A stretch of 64,000 bases of DNA from Mangrovimicrobium sp033283265 (GCA_033283265.1 JAWMQN010000001.1:992001-1056000), one strand, 5' to 3'; positions 34,410-44,152 are shown, counted from the stretch's first letter. A program made the numbers and translations. The notes: generated from the sequence alone by a model not told the origin.

Positions 34410-36113
34410 ATGCCCTCCCAACACTATCGCGAAATTACCGACAAACTGCTGCAACTGGTCGGCGACAACGTCGACCTCAGTGTCGGCCTGGGCCTGCCGG
34501 AGAACCTGCACCGCCTGGGCGACCCGTCCATGGCGGCGCGGGAAGCCGAACTGCAGCGCGTGGGCGAGCTTATCGAGAGCATCGACGAATCCAGGGCGGA
34601 GAGCTTCTACGAACGCCTCGACCTCGAGCTGACCCGGTTGTACCTGCAGCAGTGGCAGTTCACCGATAGCCTGCAGCTCAACGGCCAGCCGCTGCGCCGG
34701 CAGAAGCCCGCCGGGGTCGACGGCGTCAGCGAAGGGATTTTCCAGCTCTTCGTCAATGACGAGCGCGAACCCGCCGCCCGCCTGCAGGACATCCTCGCCC
34801 GGCTGCGCATGGCGCCGGACTACCTGGAAGGCGAACTGGACGTGCTCACCACGCCGGTGCGCCGCTGGCGCGACATCGAACTGCAGCAGGCCGCCGAGAT
34901 ACCGGAGCTGTTCGAGACCGTGCTGAACTGGGCCCGCGAAACCGGCTTTGCCGACAGCGAGGCCCTCGCCGCCGCCATCGAGACCGCCGTCGCCGCCCTC
35001 GAGAGTTACAGCGCCCGGCTGGCCGAACTGCCGACGACCGACGCCTTCAGTATCGGCCGCGAGCAGATGGAAGCCCTGCTGGCACTCAAGCGCCTGGGCA
35101 AGACGCCGGAGCAGCTGCGGCAGATGGCGGCGGACTACATGGCCGGGCTGCAGAACTCCCTGGCTCAGCTGCGCGACCGGCTGGTCGCCAGGTACGCACT
35201 GCCTGCCGACACCTCGCTGGAACAGCTGCACGACTTCCTCAACCAGCGCTTCGCCGTGCAACTGGAAGGCGGCCGGCTGGAATCCGTGCTCGACCACTAC
35301 AACCGGGAGAAGGAGAAAATCTTCCGCTGGAACCAGCAACGCCAGCTCTTCCCGGTACCCGAGGCCCAGGACATGGTCATCATGCAGACCCCGGGCTTTC
35401 TCGAGCCGGTCATCCCCGCCGGCGCCATGTGGCCGCCGCTGGCCCTGCGCGAGGGCGTGCGCAAGAGCATGGTCCACCTGACCCTGAAGGAGGAGGAACT
35501 GGCCGAGCACACCCACCTGGGCATCCCCATGATGATGGTGCACGAGGGCATCCCCGGCCACCACCTGCAGTTCGCCTGCGCCTCGCTGCAGGACAGCGTG
35601 ATCCGCCGCCTGTTCAACGCCAACGACCACGCCGAGGGCTGGACCACCATGCTCGAGGACTACATGCTCGACCAGGGCTACGTCGAAGACGCCATCCTCG
35701 ACGAGGTGCGCTTCGTCACCAAGCGCGACATCTCGCGGCTGGTGGCTCGGGTCGGCATCGACCTGTATTTCATGAGCGGCGACAGCCACTTCCTCGATGT
35801 CGGCCTGGATCTGGACTTCGACTCGGAGGACCCCTTCGACAACGCGGCGAAACTGCTCAAGGCCGCGACCGGTTTCACCGATGGCCGGGTCCAGTCAGAG
35901 CTGAACTGGTACTCGAAGGAGCAGGGCTACCCGCTGAGCTATCTCACCGGCAACCGGCTGGTGTGGGAGTTGAAGAACGAGATTGTCGCGGCCAACCGCC
36001 GCGGGCTCGACGCGGCGGAGCTGGACCGCGAGTTCCACCGCATCTACCTGCAGTCAGGCTGCATGCCGGTGACGGTGCTGCGGGAGGTTTACCACCACGA
36101 GGGGCTGTTGTAA
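34410..36113 (+). CDS. DUF885-family protein, cytoplasmic
   Basis: A 567-residue protein from the ATG at 34410. The hallmark is MMVHEGIPGHHLQFA, an HExxxHH-like metal-binding motif, with an Asn-Ala-His-Glu pair and W-x-TML-EDYML downstream. No signal peptide is seen, unlike the second DUF885 protein at 52.1 kb. A zinc peptidase role is generally assumed for the family but unproven. It is followed by a strong hairpin that separates it from a convergent PEP-CTERM gene. Confidence 0.88.
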   Translation: MPSQHYREITDKLLQLVGDNVDLSVGLGLPENLHRLGDPSMAAREAELQRVGELIESIDESRAESFYERLDLELTRLYLQQWQFTDSLQLNGQPLRRQKPAGVDGVSEGIFQLFVNDEREPAARLQDILARLRMAPDYLEGELDVLTTPVRRWRDIELQQAAEIPELFETVLNWARETGFADSEALAAAIETAVAALESYSARLAELPTTDAFSIGREQMEALLALKRLGKTPEQLRQMAADYMAGLQNSLAQLRDRLVARYALPADTSLEQLHDFLNQRFAVQLEGGRLESVLDHYNREKEKIFRWNQQRQLFPVPEAQDMVIMQTPGFLEPVIPAGAMWPPLALREGVRKSMVHLTLKEEELAEHTHLGIPMMMVHEGIPGHHLQFACASLQDSVIRRLFNANDHAEGWTTMLEDYMLDQGYVEDAILDEVRFVTKRDISRLVARVGIDLYFMSGDSHFLDVGLDLDFDSEDPFDNAAKLLKAATGFTDGRVQSELNWYSKEQGYPLSYLTGNRLVWELKNEIVAANRRGLDAAELDREFHRIYLQSGCMPVTVLREVYHHEGLL

Positions 36114-36116
36114 AAC

Positions 36117-36140
36117 CCCGGGTGGAAGCCTCCACCCGGG
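36117..36140. terminator. Bidirectional hairpin terminator
   Basis: A 10-base-pair stem (CCCGGGTGGA / TCCACCCGGG) with a 4-base loop lies between the convergent DUF885 and PEP-CTERM genes. It is followed by CTTT on the plus strand and preceded by AAAA, giving U-rich ends in both directions. Confidence 0.8.
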
Positions 36141-36150
36141 CTTTGCAGGT

Positions 36151-36720
36151 TCAGGATTTGCGCGATTTGAGGCCAAGCAGCCCAAGCAGCGCCGAGCCGA
36201 ACAGCCAGGCGGCGGCGGGAACAGGGACGGGAGTTGGCGGCTCGAACTCCAGGCTCGCGATATACCAGACCTGCGAGTAGTTGATGCCTGCATAGTTGAA
36301 TTCCGCGGTGAAGCGATCCGCCCCTCCCCAGGTTTCCACATGCTCGAGGTCGCCGATCGAGTCGTAGGCGAGATCAAACCCCACCGGCTGGAAGGAACAC
36401 GCGCCCCCAAAGCCCTCGTGTTCGGTGCAAGCGTTGAGCGAGTAGGTGCCGGTCTTGTTCTGCAGGTCGATCACGGCGGTTCCGAAGAGGCTTATGTTGC
36501 TGCCCAGGCCGTACTGCAGCACATCCCCTTCGTAGATGAAGTCGATATCCACAAGCCCCGTTTCCGGGTCGTAGAGACCGACATCCCAGTCGGTGAGAAC
36601 CCCGGAGCCACTGCCGCTCAGTGTCGTTTCGACATACATGCCGATTTCGAACGGTGTCGCCAGCGCCGAAGTGGAGAAACAGGTCACAACAAGCGTCAGG
36701 ATCGGGAGTATTTTTTTCAT
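36151..36720 (-). CDS. PEP-CTERM-type exported protein
   Basis: A 189-residue protein with signal peptide (MKKILPILTLVVTCFSTSALA), a beta-rich domain with DVGLYDPETGLVDIDFIYEGD, and a C-terminal sorting tail VPVPAAAWLFGSALLGL followed by basic residues. The tail is the VPxPAAAWLFGSALLG variant of PEP-CTERM recognised by exosortases of marine gammaproteobacteria. No exosortase gene is in this window. The start at 36720 has GAGG upstream. Codon use and a poly-T run before the start are typical of such genes. Function unknown. Confidence 0.85.
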   Translation of the reverse strand: MKKILPILTLVVTCFSTSALATPFEIGMYVETTLSGSGSGVLTDWDVGLYDPETGLVDIDFIYEGDVLQYGLGSNISLFGTAVIDLQNKTGTYSLNACTEHEGFGGACSFQPVGFDLAYDSIGDLEHVETWGGADRFTAEFNYAGINYSQVWYIASLEFEPPTPVPVPAAAWLFGSALLGLLGLKSRKS

Positions 36721-37013
36721 TGTTGCCTCAATTCCATTTGTGGCTGACGGGAGACGGAGGGCTGCCGAAGCGCCCTCGGCCAAAACAGGCAAGTATTATT
36801 CCATCGCTTGAATATCAATCACTTAGGCACAATCACCGGCGTGACCTGCCGTGGCACGTAAATTTCCCTGACAGCGGGGCACAAGCCCGCGTCAATACGC
36901 GCCCGGGAGTTGAGTAAAGCGCCCCCGTAACCCAAACTGTAGCCACCGCAGCCCGGGCCGGACCGGGCGCAATTCCAGCACCATGATCCAGACTGTACAG
37001 AGGACGCCCGCAG

Positions 37014-39263
37014 ATGAAGTTTCGCTTCCCCATTGTCATCATCGATGAAGATTTCCGCTCGGAGAATTCCAGCGGCCTGGGCATTCGCGCCCTGGCCGAG
37101 GCCATCGAGAATGCCGGCATGGAAGTGCTCGGGGTCACCAACCCCGCCGATACCGCCAGCCTGGCCCAGCAGAGCGCCCGCGCCTCCGCCTTCATCCTGT
37201 CGATCGACGACGAGGAATTCTCCACCCCCGAGGACGAGGAGGCCGCACTGCACCGCCTGCGCACCTTCGTCCAGGAAGTACGCTTCAAGAACGCCGACGT
37301 GCCGCTCTTCCTCTACAGCGAAACGCGCACCTCGCGCCACGTGACCAATGACATCCTGCGCGAGTTGCACGGTTTCATCCACATGTCCGAGGACACCCCG
37401 GAGTTCGTCGCCCGCTACATCATCCGCGAGGCCAAGGACTACCTGAAGGGCGTGGCGCCGCCCTTCTTCCGCGAGCTGGTGAAGTACGCCCAGGACGGCT
37501 CCTATTCCTGGCACTGCCCGGGGCACTCCGGCGGGGTCGCCTTCCTGAAATCCCCCGCCGGGCAGATGTTCCACCAGTTCTTCGGCGAGAACATGCTGCG
37601 CGCGGACATCTGCAACTCGGTCGACGAGATCGGCTCGCTGCTCGACCACACCGGCCCGGTGGCGGCCAGCGAGCGCAACGCGGCGCGCATCTTCAACACC
37701 GACCACCTGTTCTTCGTCACCAACGGCACCTCGACCTCGAACAAGATCGTCTGGAACTCCATCGTCGCCCCCGGCGACGTGGTGGTGGTCGACCGCAACT
37801 GCCACAAGTCGGTGCTGCACTCGATCACCCTGACGGGGGCGATCCCGGTCTTCCTCATGCCGACCCGCAACCACTACGGCATCATCGGGCCGATCCCGCG
37901 CAAGGAATTCTCCATCGAGACCATTCGCCGCAAGATCGCCGCCAACCCCTTCATCGACGACAAGTCGGCCAGGCCGCGCATCCTGGCGCTGACCCAGTCC
38001 ACCTATGACGGCATCGTCTACAACTGCGACATGATCAAGGACGCCCTCGACACCGAGATAGATGCCCTGCACTTCGACGAGGCCTGGCTGCCGCACGCCA
38101 ACTTCCACCCCATCTACCACGGCATGCACGCCATCGGCCAGGACCGGGCGCGCTCCCGCGACGCGCTGGTGTTCTCCACCCAGTCAACCCACAAGCTGCT
38201 GGCGGGCCTCTCCCAGGCCTCGCAGATCCTGGTGCAGAACTCCGACACCCGGGCGCTCGACGTGGGCCGCTTCGACGAGGCCTACCTGATGCACACCTCG
38301 ACCTCGCCGCAGTACTCCATCATCGCCAGCTGCGATGTCAGCGCGGCCATGATGGAGCCCCCCGGCGGCACCGCGCTGGTGGAGGAATCCATCCTCGAGT
38401 CGATGGATTTCCGCCGCGCCATGCGCCGCGCCGGCGAGGAGTTCGGCAGCGACGCCTGGTGGTTCAGGATCTGGGGCCCGGACTACCTGGCCGAGGAAGG
38501 CATCGGCGAGGCCGCCGACTGGGCGCTGAAGGCCAACGAGCGCTGGCACGGTTTCGGTGATGTCGCCGAGGGCTTCAACATGCTCGACCCGATCAAGGCG
38601 ACCATCCTCAATCCCGGCCTCGACGTCGACGGCAATTTCGCCGACATGGGCATCCCCGCCGCGGTGGTCACCAACTACCTCGGCGAGCACGGCATCTACG
38701 TGGAGAAGACCGGTCTCTACTCCTTCTTCATCATGTTCACCATCGGCATCACCAAGGGCCGCTGGAACTCGATGGTCACCGAATTGCAGCAATTCAAGGA
38801 CGCCTACGACCAGAACCACCTGCTGTGGAAGATCATGCCGGACCTGGTCGCCGAGTACCCGGTCTACGAGACCGTCGGCCTGCGCGACCTCTGCCAGGGG
38901 CTGCACGAGATCTACAAGGCCAATGACATCGCCCGGGTGACCACCGAGATGTACCTCTCCGACCTGGCCCCGGCGATGCGCCCGATCGACGCCTACACCG
39001 CGCTGGTGCACGGCAAGGTCGAGCGCGTGCCGATCGACGAACTGGAGGGCCGCATAACCGCCATCCTGCTGACGCCCTACCCGCCCGGCATCCCGCTGCT
39101 GATCCCCGGCGAGCGCTTCAACAGCGCCATCGTGCGCTACCTGCGCTTCGCCCGCGACCTGCACGGCCGCTTCCCCGGCTTCGACGCGGACATCCACGGC
39201 CTCACCGTCGAGGAAGTGGACGGCAAGACCGAGTACTTCATCGACTGTGTGATCGACGACTGA
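37014..39263 (+). CDS. Large PLP-dependent ornithine/lysine/arginine decarboxylase
   Basis: A 749-residue decarboxylase. The N-terminal wing (about 1-130) is a response-regulator-like fold; the PLP domain has HCPGHSGGVAFLKSPAG, LFFVTNGTSTSNKIV, LHFDEAWLPHANF (Asp for the PLP nitrogen) and the catalytic Lys in STQSTHKLLAGLSQ. The C-terminal region contains YPPGIPLLIPGE. Length and features match the AdiA/LdcI fold. Its convergent neighbour is homospermidine synthase, which consumes putrescine, so ornithine is a likely substrate; specificity cannot be read from sequence. Confidence 0.92.
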   Translation: MKFRFPIVIIDEDFRSENSSGLGIRALAEAIENAGMEVLGVTNPADTASLAQQSARASAFILSIDDEEFSTPEDEEAALHRLRTFVQEVRFKNADVPLFLYSETRTSRHVTNDILRELHGFIHMSEDTPEFVARYIIREAKDYLKGVAPPFFRELVKYAQDGSYSWHCPGHSGGVAFLKSPAGQMFHQFFGENMLRADICNSVDEIGSLLDHTGPVAASERNAARIFNTDHLFFVTNGTSTSNKIVWNSIVAPGDVVVVDRNCHKSVLHSITLTGAIPVFLMPTRNHYGIIGPIPRKEFSIETIRRKIAANPFIDDKSARPRILALTQSTYDGIVYNCDMIKDALDTEIDALHFDEAWLPHANFHPIYHGMHAIGQDRARSRDALVFSTQSTHKLLAGLSQASQILVQNSDTRALDVGRFDEAYLMHTSTSPQYSIIASCDVSAAMMEPPGGTALVEESILESMDFRRAMRRAGEEFGSDAWWFRIWGPDYLAEEGIGEAADWALKANERWHGFGDVAEGFNMLDPIKATILNPGLDVDGNFADMGIPAAVVTNYLGEHGIYVEKTGLYSFFIMFTIGITKGRWNSMVTELQQFKDAYDQNHLLWKIMPDLVAEYPVYETVGLRDLCQGLHEIYKANDIARVTTEMYLSDLAPAMRPIDAYTALVHGKVERVPIDELEGRITAILLTPYPPGIPLLIPGERFNSAIVRYLRFARDLHGRFPGFDADIHGLTVEEVDGKTEYFIDCVIDD

Positions 39264-39270
39264 CCAGCGC

Positions 39271-40707
39271 TCAGCGCACGAGCACGTTGCGGAACTGCCA
39301 GGGGTCGTCGGCGTCGATATCCTCCGGGAAAAAGCTGTTGCGGCCGCTCAGGGGTGTCCAGTCCGTGTACACCCCGACCACCGGGCCGAGGTAGGGGCGC
39401 TGCACCTGCAGGCAGCGCCGGTGGTCCATCTCGTCGGTCTCGACGATGCCGGCCCGCGGGTTTTCCAGCGCCCATACCATCCCCGCCAGCACGGCTGAGG
39501 TAACCTGCAGGCCGGTGGCGTTCTGGTAGGGGGCGAGCCGGCGGGTCTGCTTGATCGACAGCTGCGAGCCGTACCAGTAGGCATTTTTCGCGTGGCCGTA
39601 GAGCAATACGCCCAGTTCGTCGATGCCATCGACGATCTCGTGCTCGTCGAGAATGTGGTGAACCGCCTGCGCCTGGCCGCCGCGGCCGAACATCTCGTGC
39701 AGGCTCAGCACCGCCACGTCGGCCGGGTGATAGGCGTAGTGGCAGGTCGGGCGGTAGAGCAATTCGCCGCCCGCTCCGCGCAGGCTGAAGTAATCGGCAA
39801 TCGAGACCGATTCGTTGTGGGTCACCAGGAAGCCGTACTGGGGCCCGGCGGTCGGCGTCCAGCTGCGCACCCGGGTTTCGGCCCCGGGCTGCAGCAGGTA
39901 GATTGCCGGTCGCGCGTCGCTGTCCCAGCCACGGGCATTTTCCGGCAGCCACCTCTCGTGGCTGCCCCAGCCGAGCTCCGCCGGTTGCAGGCCCTCGGCG
40001 ATAAAGCCCTCCACCGACCAGGTATTCCAGAACTCGCCCAGCGGCCGCTGCTCGCGGGTGCGCTGGGTGTCGCGTTCGGCGATGTGCACACCGGTGACGC
40101 CCAGGCGCTGCATCAGCCGCGCCCAGTCCTCGCGGCTCGCCGGCTCGCCCGCCGCGACATCGGTCGCCGCGGCAATATCCAGCAGCGCCGCCTTGACGAA
40201 CCAGGACACCATGCCGGGATTTGCTCCACAGCAGGACACCGCTGTCGTCCCGCCCGGATTGCGCGCCTTCTCCTCGCGCACAGTCTGGCGCAGGGCGTAG
40301 TTGGTGCGCGCCGCGGGGTCGGCATCCGCGTCGAAGTAGAATCCCGCCCAGGGCTCGACCACCGTGTCGATATAGAGCACGTCGAGTTCGCGGCACAGTT
40401 TCATGATGTCCAGCGAGCCGACATCCACCGAGAGGTTGATGCAGAAGCCCTGCCCCGCGCCGGCAGTGAGCAGCGGGGTGAGCAGTTCGCGGTAGTTGTC
40501 CGGGGTCACCGCCATCTGCAGGAACTGGATCCCGCGCTCGTCGAGCAGGCCGCGACCGGCGTCGTCGGGGGAGATGACGATGAAGCGGCTGCTGTCGAAA
40601 TCGAAATGCCGCTCGATCAGCGGCAGGGTGCCGCGGCCGATGGAGCCGAAACCGATCATCACTATCGGGCCATCGATACCGCCGTAGTCGGGCCAGGGTG
40701 TCGTCAT
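39271..40707 (-). CDS. hss: Homospermidine synthase
   Basis: A 478-residue NAD-dependent enzyme with an N-terminal Rossmann motif IVMIGFGSIGRGTLPLIE, the AGAGQGFCINLSVDVGSLDI segment, SCCGANPGMVSWFVKAAL and a C-terminal dimer region. Size and motifs match bacterial homospermidine synthase (about 477 residues). It makes homospermidine from two putrescines, with NAD as transient acceptor. Convergent with the decarboxylase, 7 bases between stops, so the two are not co-transcribed but probably functionally linked. Confidence 0.93.
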   Translation of the reverse strand: MTTPWPDYGGIDGPIVMIGFGSIGRGTLPLIERHFDFDSSRFIVISPDDAGRGLLDERGIQFLQMAVTPDNYRELLTPLLTAGAGQGFCINLSVDVGSLDIMKLCRELDVLYIDTVVEPWAGFYFDADADPAARTNYALRQTVREEKARNPGGTTAVSCCGANPGMVSWFVKAALLDIAAATDVAAGEPASREDWARLMQRLGVTGVHIAERDTQRTREQRPLGEFWNTWSVEGFIAEGLQPAELGWGSHERWLPENARGWDSDARPAIYLLQPGAETRVRSWTPTAGPQYGFLVTHNESVSIADYFSLRGAGGELLYRPTCHYAYHPADVAVLSLHEMFGRGGQAQAVHHILDEHEIVDGIDELGVLLYGHAKNAYWYGSQLSIKQTRRLAPYQNATGLQVTSAVLAGMVWALENPRAGIVETDEMDHRRCLQVQRPYLGPVVGVYTDWTPLSGRNSFFPEDIDADDPWQFRNVLVR

Positions 40708-40870
40708 GGCGATGCTCCGCGTCGGGCGCGACCGGACTCGGGCGCGCTCTCTTCAGGAAAGTGGGCACAACGGGGACAGTGTAGCCGACTTCCGGCCCCG
40801 AACCAGACTGCTCCCGGGGCCGCGCCTTGCGCTACAATCAGCGGCCCACCAATAACCAACACGGGTAATC

Positions 40871-41311
40871 ATGTCTGGAATATCATTGCAGTCCCTGGCC
40901 GACGAGCGCGACGTGCGCGCCGTTCTCGAAGAATACTGCCTGCGCATGGAGGTGAACGAGTTCGAGGAGTGGATGGACCTGTTCACCGAGGATACGGTTT
41001 ACGAGGTCTACAAGCTGACGCTGAAGGGAAAAACCGAAGTTGCGGACCTGCTGTGCAAGGCGCCGCATGGCATCCACATCGGCGGGGCCACGCGCATCGA
41101 GCTCGACGGCGACCGGGCGGAAACCGTGCAGAACTACCTGTTTATCTCCACCAGCACCGACGAGTGGAACGCGGGCTGGTACCACCGGGTGCTGCTGCGC
41201 ACCGCCGAGGGCTGGAAAATTTCCCACACGAAGGTCAAGTTCGGCCGCAAGGGCGCACTCGAGGCGGACGAGCGCGCAGGCAAGCTCACCTTTCCGATCG
41301 GTTTCTCCTGA
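40871..41311 (+). CDS. NTF2-like/SnoaL-type protein
   Basis: A 146-residue soluble protein with the aromatic-dioxygenase-beta/SnoaL-like fold: ERDVRAVLEEYCLRMEVNEFEEWMDLFTEDTVYEV near the start and WYHRVLLRTAEGWKISHTKVKFGR near the end. The paired VxxLxxxYCxxMxxxxFxxWxxLF pattern is frequent in catabolic clusters. It could be a small oxygenase subunit or an isomerase-like protein; no partner is adjacent. Confidence 0.85.
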   Translation: MSGISLQSLADERDVRAVLEEYCLRMEVNEFEEWMDLFTEDTVYEVYKLTLKGKTEVADLLCKAPHGIHIGGATRIELDGDRAETVQNYLFISTSTDEWNAGWYHRVLLRTAEGWKISHTKVKFGRKGALEADERAGKLTFPIGFS

Positions 41312-41380
41312 AGCAGCGAGCTCACCCGGAACAGCCCGCCGCAACACAGTGTGCGGGCTGGCATCACCGCCAGCGAAAAA

Positions 41381-41686
41381 CTACGCCCACTCGTCCCCGT
41401 AATCGTGGGTCAGTTCCTCACCGGGCTGGATAGTCCGCAGGGCCACCACGCTCAGGTCGTCGTAGTAGGCGACATTGGGCGACTTGTGGTGATTGATGTA
41501 TTTCAGCTTGCAGGAAACCTCGGCAAACTTGCCGTCGTTCAACCACAAGGTGTGTTCCGAGGGCTTCTTCACCAGCTTGCTCTTGCAGCGACCGAGCAGG
41601 GTGCCGCGCTTGACCTTGATGGTGGTGAACAAACCCTTGCCGTGGATCGTGCTCTTCTTCACGACCAGTTGCTTCTTTATCCCCAA
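41381..41686 (-). CDS. Small SET-domain protein
   Basis: A 101-residue basic protein that is almost entirely a minimal SET domain: STIHGKGLFTTIKVKRGTLLG, then KYINHHKSPNVAYYDD (the NHxxxPN motif for AdoMet) and GEELTHDYGDEW at the end. Eukaryotic lysine methyltransferases have the same core with larger flanks. The short size and absence of pre- and post-SET zinc regions are usual for bacterial members. The substrate is unknown. It stands alone with its own promoter region of 222 bases. Confidence 0.85.
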   Translation of the reverse strand: MGIKKQLVVKKSTIHGKGLFTTIKVKRGTLLGRCKSKLVKKPSEHTLWLNDGKFAEVSCKLKYINHHKSPNVAYYDDLSVVALRTIQPGEELTHDYGDEWA

Positions 41687-41908
41687 CGTACCGCTCCCCT
41701 ACCCCATGGACCACTGCGGCTGCTTCACCGCCAGTCACCAATATCCTACAGCGGGGAAAAAAATAACAGCCTCGCGTCTGGGTACATCCTGACTCGGGCA
41801 GTCAGCATCCAGGACGCCAGCGACGAATGAGACGATTCGACCAGGAGCCATACCGAGTGGTCTAATAGGCGCTGAAGGATCCGGCGTTACGGACAAAGGA
41901 GTGGGCGA

Positions 41909-42928
41909 TTGTACAGGTTGATTTCCACCGTATTATTGGTCGCCTGCAGCAGCTGGCTGGGCTGGATCTTTCACAGGAAATCGCTGGCGCTGACCAACGG
42001 CGGCATGCTCGACCTGCTTTCCTGGGCCTGGCACGAGCACCCCCAGGGCGTAATGTTGTGCATCACCTTCGCCCTGCTCTGGCTGTGCGCCTTCGTGTTC
42101 ATGCTCTCGATCGCGCAGAAAGTGCTCGCCATCGCGCTCGGCAAGCCGGCCACGTTTGTCTACGCCGGCGACGAGTTGCTCAATCGCAATCGGCGCTACT
42201 ACCGCGAGGACGACCCCGCGAGGCGCATCCTGAGCCTGCCCGCCAGCGCCGGCAGCGAATTGAAATTCAGCTTTCCTACTCATCTCGACGCTTTTTTCCG
42301 TCGCGAAGTCTACCTGGTCAATGGTGAAGACCCGCAACAGTTCATCCGCGCCGAGGACTACGGACTTGCGCCCGCGCTGGCCTTTTCGCTTTTTTTCTAT
42401 CTCAGCCTTGGCGGATGTATCGCCGTGCTACACGCACTGGCCCGGGACTATATGCTGATACAGGCGCGGATGGTCACGCCGATGGACAGTGTCGGCGAGT
42501 TTCTCGTGGTTGTACCTGCACTGCTGGCGCTCAACATGGTATTGCTGGTTGTGGAGTACATTGCCTGCCGGATAAAACTGTCCCGGCGCAATCCGGCGCG
42601 AACGCCTCCTGTGGAATCTTTGGGACTGCAGGCCGGCGACCGCGTGCGGGCCCGGCTGGTGGAAAGCAGACTGCTCGGCAATCACGCCCGGGGGAGCGGC
42701 GTGACAGGCGCACAGGTGGCCTACTACCTGGTGCAATTCGATTCCCCGGCGGGTGTGCCGCTGACCGCCGCTTTCCGCTTCGGCTACTCGCGCAAGCAAG
42801 GCGCCGCGGTGGCGGCCTTCGTGGAAAAACTGGCGCCGGGCGTCGAACTGGAGTGCATCGTCAGCGACCGCCTGACGCTGCTCCCTGCTGCGCTGGTTGC
42901 AGCGGGAGTGGACTGGTTCGGGAGTTAG
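41909..42928 (+). CDS. Membrane protein of unknown function
   Basis: A 339-residue protein starting at TTG (41909) with AGGAG 7 bases upstream. It has four hydrophobic segments: near the N-terminus, LCITFALLWLCAFVFMLSIA, LAFSLFFYLSLGGCIAVLHAL and FLVVVPALLALNMVLLVVEYIAC. The C-terminal domain is soluble, with a GDRVRARLVESRLLGNHARG segment of beta strands. I do not recognise a family. It is flanked by the SET gene and a ferredoxin gene but shares no operon with them. Confidence 0.7.
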   Translation: MYRLISTVLLVACSSWLGWIFHRKSLALTNGGMLDLLSWAWHEHPQGVMLCITFALLWLCAFVFMLSIAQKVLAIALGKPATFVYAGDELLNRNRRYYREDDPARRILSLPASAGSELKFSFPTHLDAFFRREVYLVNGEDPQQFIRAEDYGLAPALAFSLFFYLSLGGCIAVLHALARDYMLIQARMVTPMDSVGEFLVVVPALLALNMVLLVVEYIACRIKLSRRNPARTPPVESLGLQAGDRVRARLVESRLLGNHARGSGVTGAQVAYYLVQFDSPAGVPLTAAFRFGYSRKQGAAVAAFVEKLAPGVELECIVSDRLTLLPAALVAAGVDWFGS

Positions 42929-43061
42929 GTGAGGGCCCGCCCCAGGGCGCTATTGACGCCAGGATCCGCCATCGCAGCAGGCGCATGCCACCGCCTCGAT
43001 CATGGCGGCACAGGAGAGAGTCGAAGCGTGTTCGCCCCGGTGTGCCACCGGGGGGCAACAC

Positions 43062-43385
43062 CTAAACCGCCGGGGCCACCGCAACCGCCAGGCCATCCAT
43101 CGCCCCGGTCACGGTGACCTGGCAAGACAGGCGGGAACACTCGCGCACCTCGACCACTTCGGCCAGGGCCTCCAGCATGTACTGTTCGTCTTCGGCTTGT
43201 TCACCAAGCTTGCCCGACCACGCAGGATCGACGTAGACATGGCAGGTGCCGCAGGAGGCCATACCGCCGCAGGTGCCCGGGACATCGAAATCGTTGTCGC
43301 GAAGCACGTCCATCAGGACGTCACCATCGCTCGCTTCAAGCAGGCGTTCCTCCCCGGCGCGACCAGTGACTTTTATTCCCACCAT
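43062..43385 (-). CDS. [2Fe-2S] ferredoxin (adrenodoxin type)
   Basis: A 107-residue ferredoxin with cluster ligands C39, C45, C48 and C88 (TCGGMASCGTCHVYV then SRLSCQV), the C-x5-C-x2-C-xn-C pattern of vertebrate-type ferredoxins that serve P450s and Rieske oxygenases. It is divergent from a TetR regulator and the Rieske oxygenase at 44.2 kb, so it may be the electron donor for that enzyme. No reductase gene is adjacent. Confidence 0.92.
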   Translation of the reverse strand: MVGIKVTGRAGEERLLEASDGDVLMDVLRDNDFDVPGTCGGMASCGTCHVYVDPAWSGKLGEQAEDEQYMLEALAEVVEVRECSRLSCQVTVTGAMDGLAVAVAPAV

Positions 43386-43498
43386 CGCTAGCTAACTCCC
43401 CTGGTACCTCTGCATTTTTGCGCATCATAGCAGCCCGCATGCACGGCGCACATAAAATCCGATTGTATTTCCGAATTTACTTCGCTAATGTCCCCGGG

Positions 43499-44152
43499 AT
43501 GAACTCACCAGTGAGAAAAGCGGCGGGGAACCGCTCGGTAGGCCGGCCGAGAATCCTCGACCGCGAGCGCGTTATCGCCGCAGCACTGGCGGTCGGCACC
43601 GACCGGGTCACCATGAAGTCGGTCGCCGACGAACTCGGGGTGGGGGTTGCCACCCTCTACAAATACGTGTCCGGCCGGCAGGAACTGATGCAGCTGGTAG
43701 CGCTCGAGTTGATGGGAAACGTGGGCCTGCCCCGCAGGGGCCGGCTCGGCTGGGCGGAGTACTCCCGGCGTTTTGCGCTGGCCCTCGAGCACTCGATGGT
43801 TGCCCAGCCCGCGGTTATCCGGCAACTGATGGAAGGCGGCTTTGGCAACGAGATCGGCTCCCGCCTTAACGATGAGTTTGTCGGCTCCATCAGGGAGAAT
43901 GAACTCAGCCGCGCGCAGGCCAGCGAGTTGTATCAGGCGATTTGCCAGGTTGCGATTGGCGGCGCCATCACCAGCCTCGAAGTCAACGCAGCCAGGACCA
44001 GGACGGCGCCTGCGCGCGAGGCCAACAGCGATGGCTTTGACTACGGCAAGGTCGACGTGGATTCGGTGACGAATCTATTGCTGGATGCATTGGTCCAGCA
44101 TTTTCAAAAGCGCAGTAGATCGGCAAATACCAAGCGGGCCCAGGCCTTGTAA
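43499..44152 (+). CDS. TetR-family transcriptional regulator
   Basis: A 217-residue regulator from the ATG at 43499. The N-terminal helix-turn-helix reads RVTMKSVADELGVGVATLYKYVSGRQEL, after an arginine-rich arm (GRPRILDRERVIAAAL). The C-terminal ligand domain is helical. It sits between the divergent ferredoxin gene and the Rieske oxygenase, 40 bases upstream of the latter, so it probably represses this cluster in the absence of substrate. No clear operator palindrome is seen in the 113-base divergent gap. Confidence 0.9.
   Translation: MNSPVRKAAGNRSVGRPRILDRERVIAAALAVGTDRVTMKSVADELGVGVATLYKYVSGRQELMQLVALELMGNVGLPRRGRLGWAEYSRRFALALEHSMVAQPAVIRQLMEGGFGNEIGSRLNDEFVGSIRENELSRAQASELYQAICQVAIGGAITSLEVNAARTRTAPAREANSDGFDYGKVDVDSVTNLLLDALVQHFQKRSRSANTKRAQAL

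Noticed and set aside
36819..38129. 436-codon open frame antisense to the decarboxylase
   Set aside because: It is Val/His/Gly-rich shadow sequence with no start signal; the decarboxylase motifs are clear on the plus strand.
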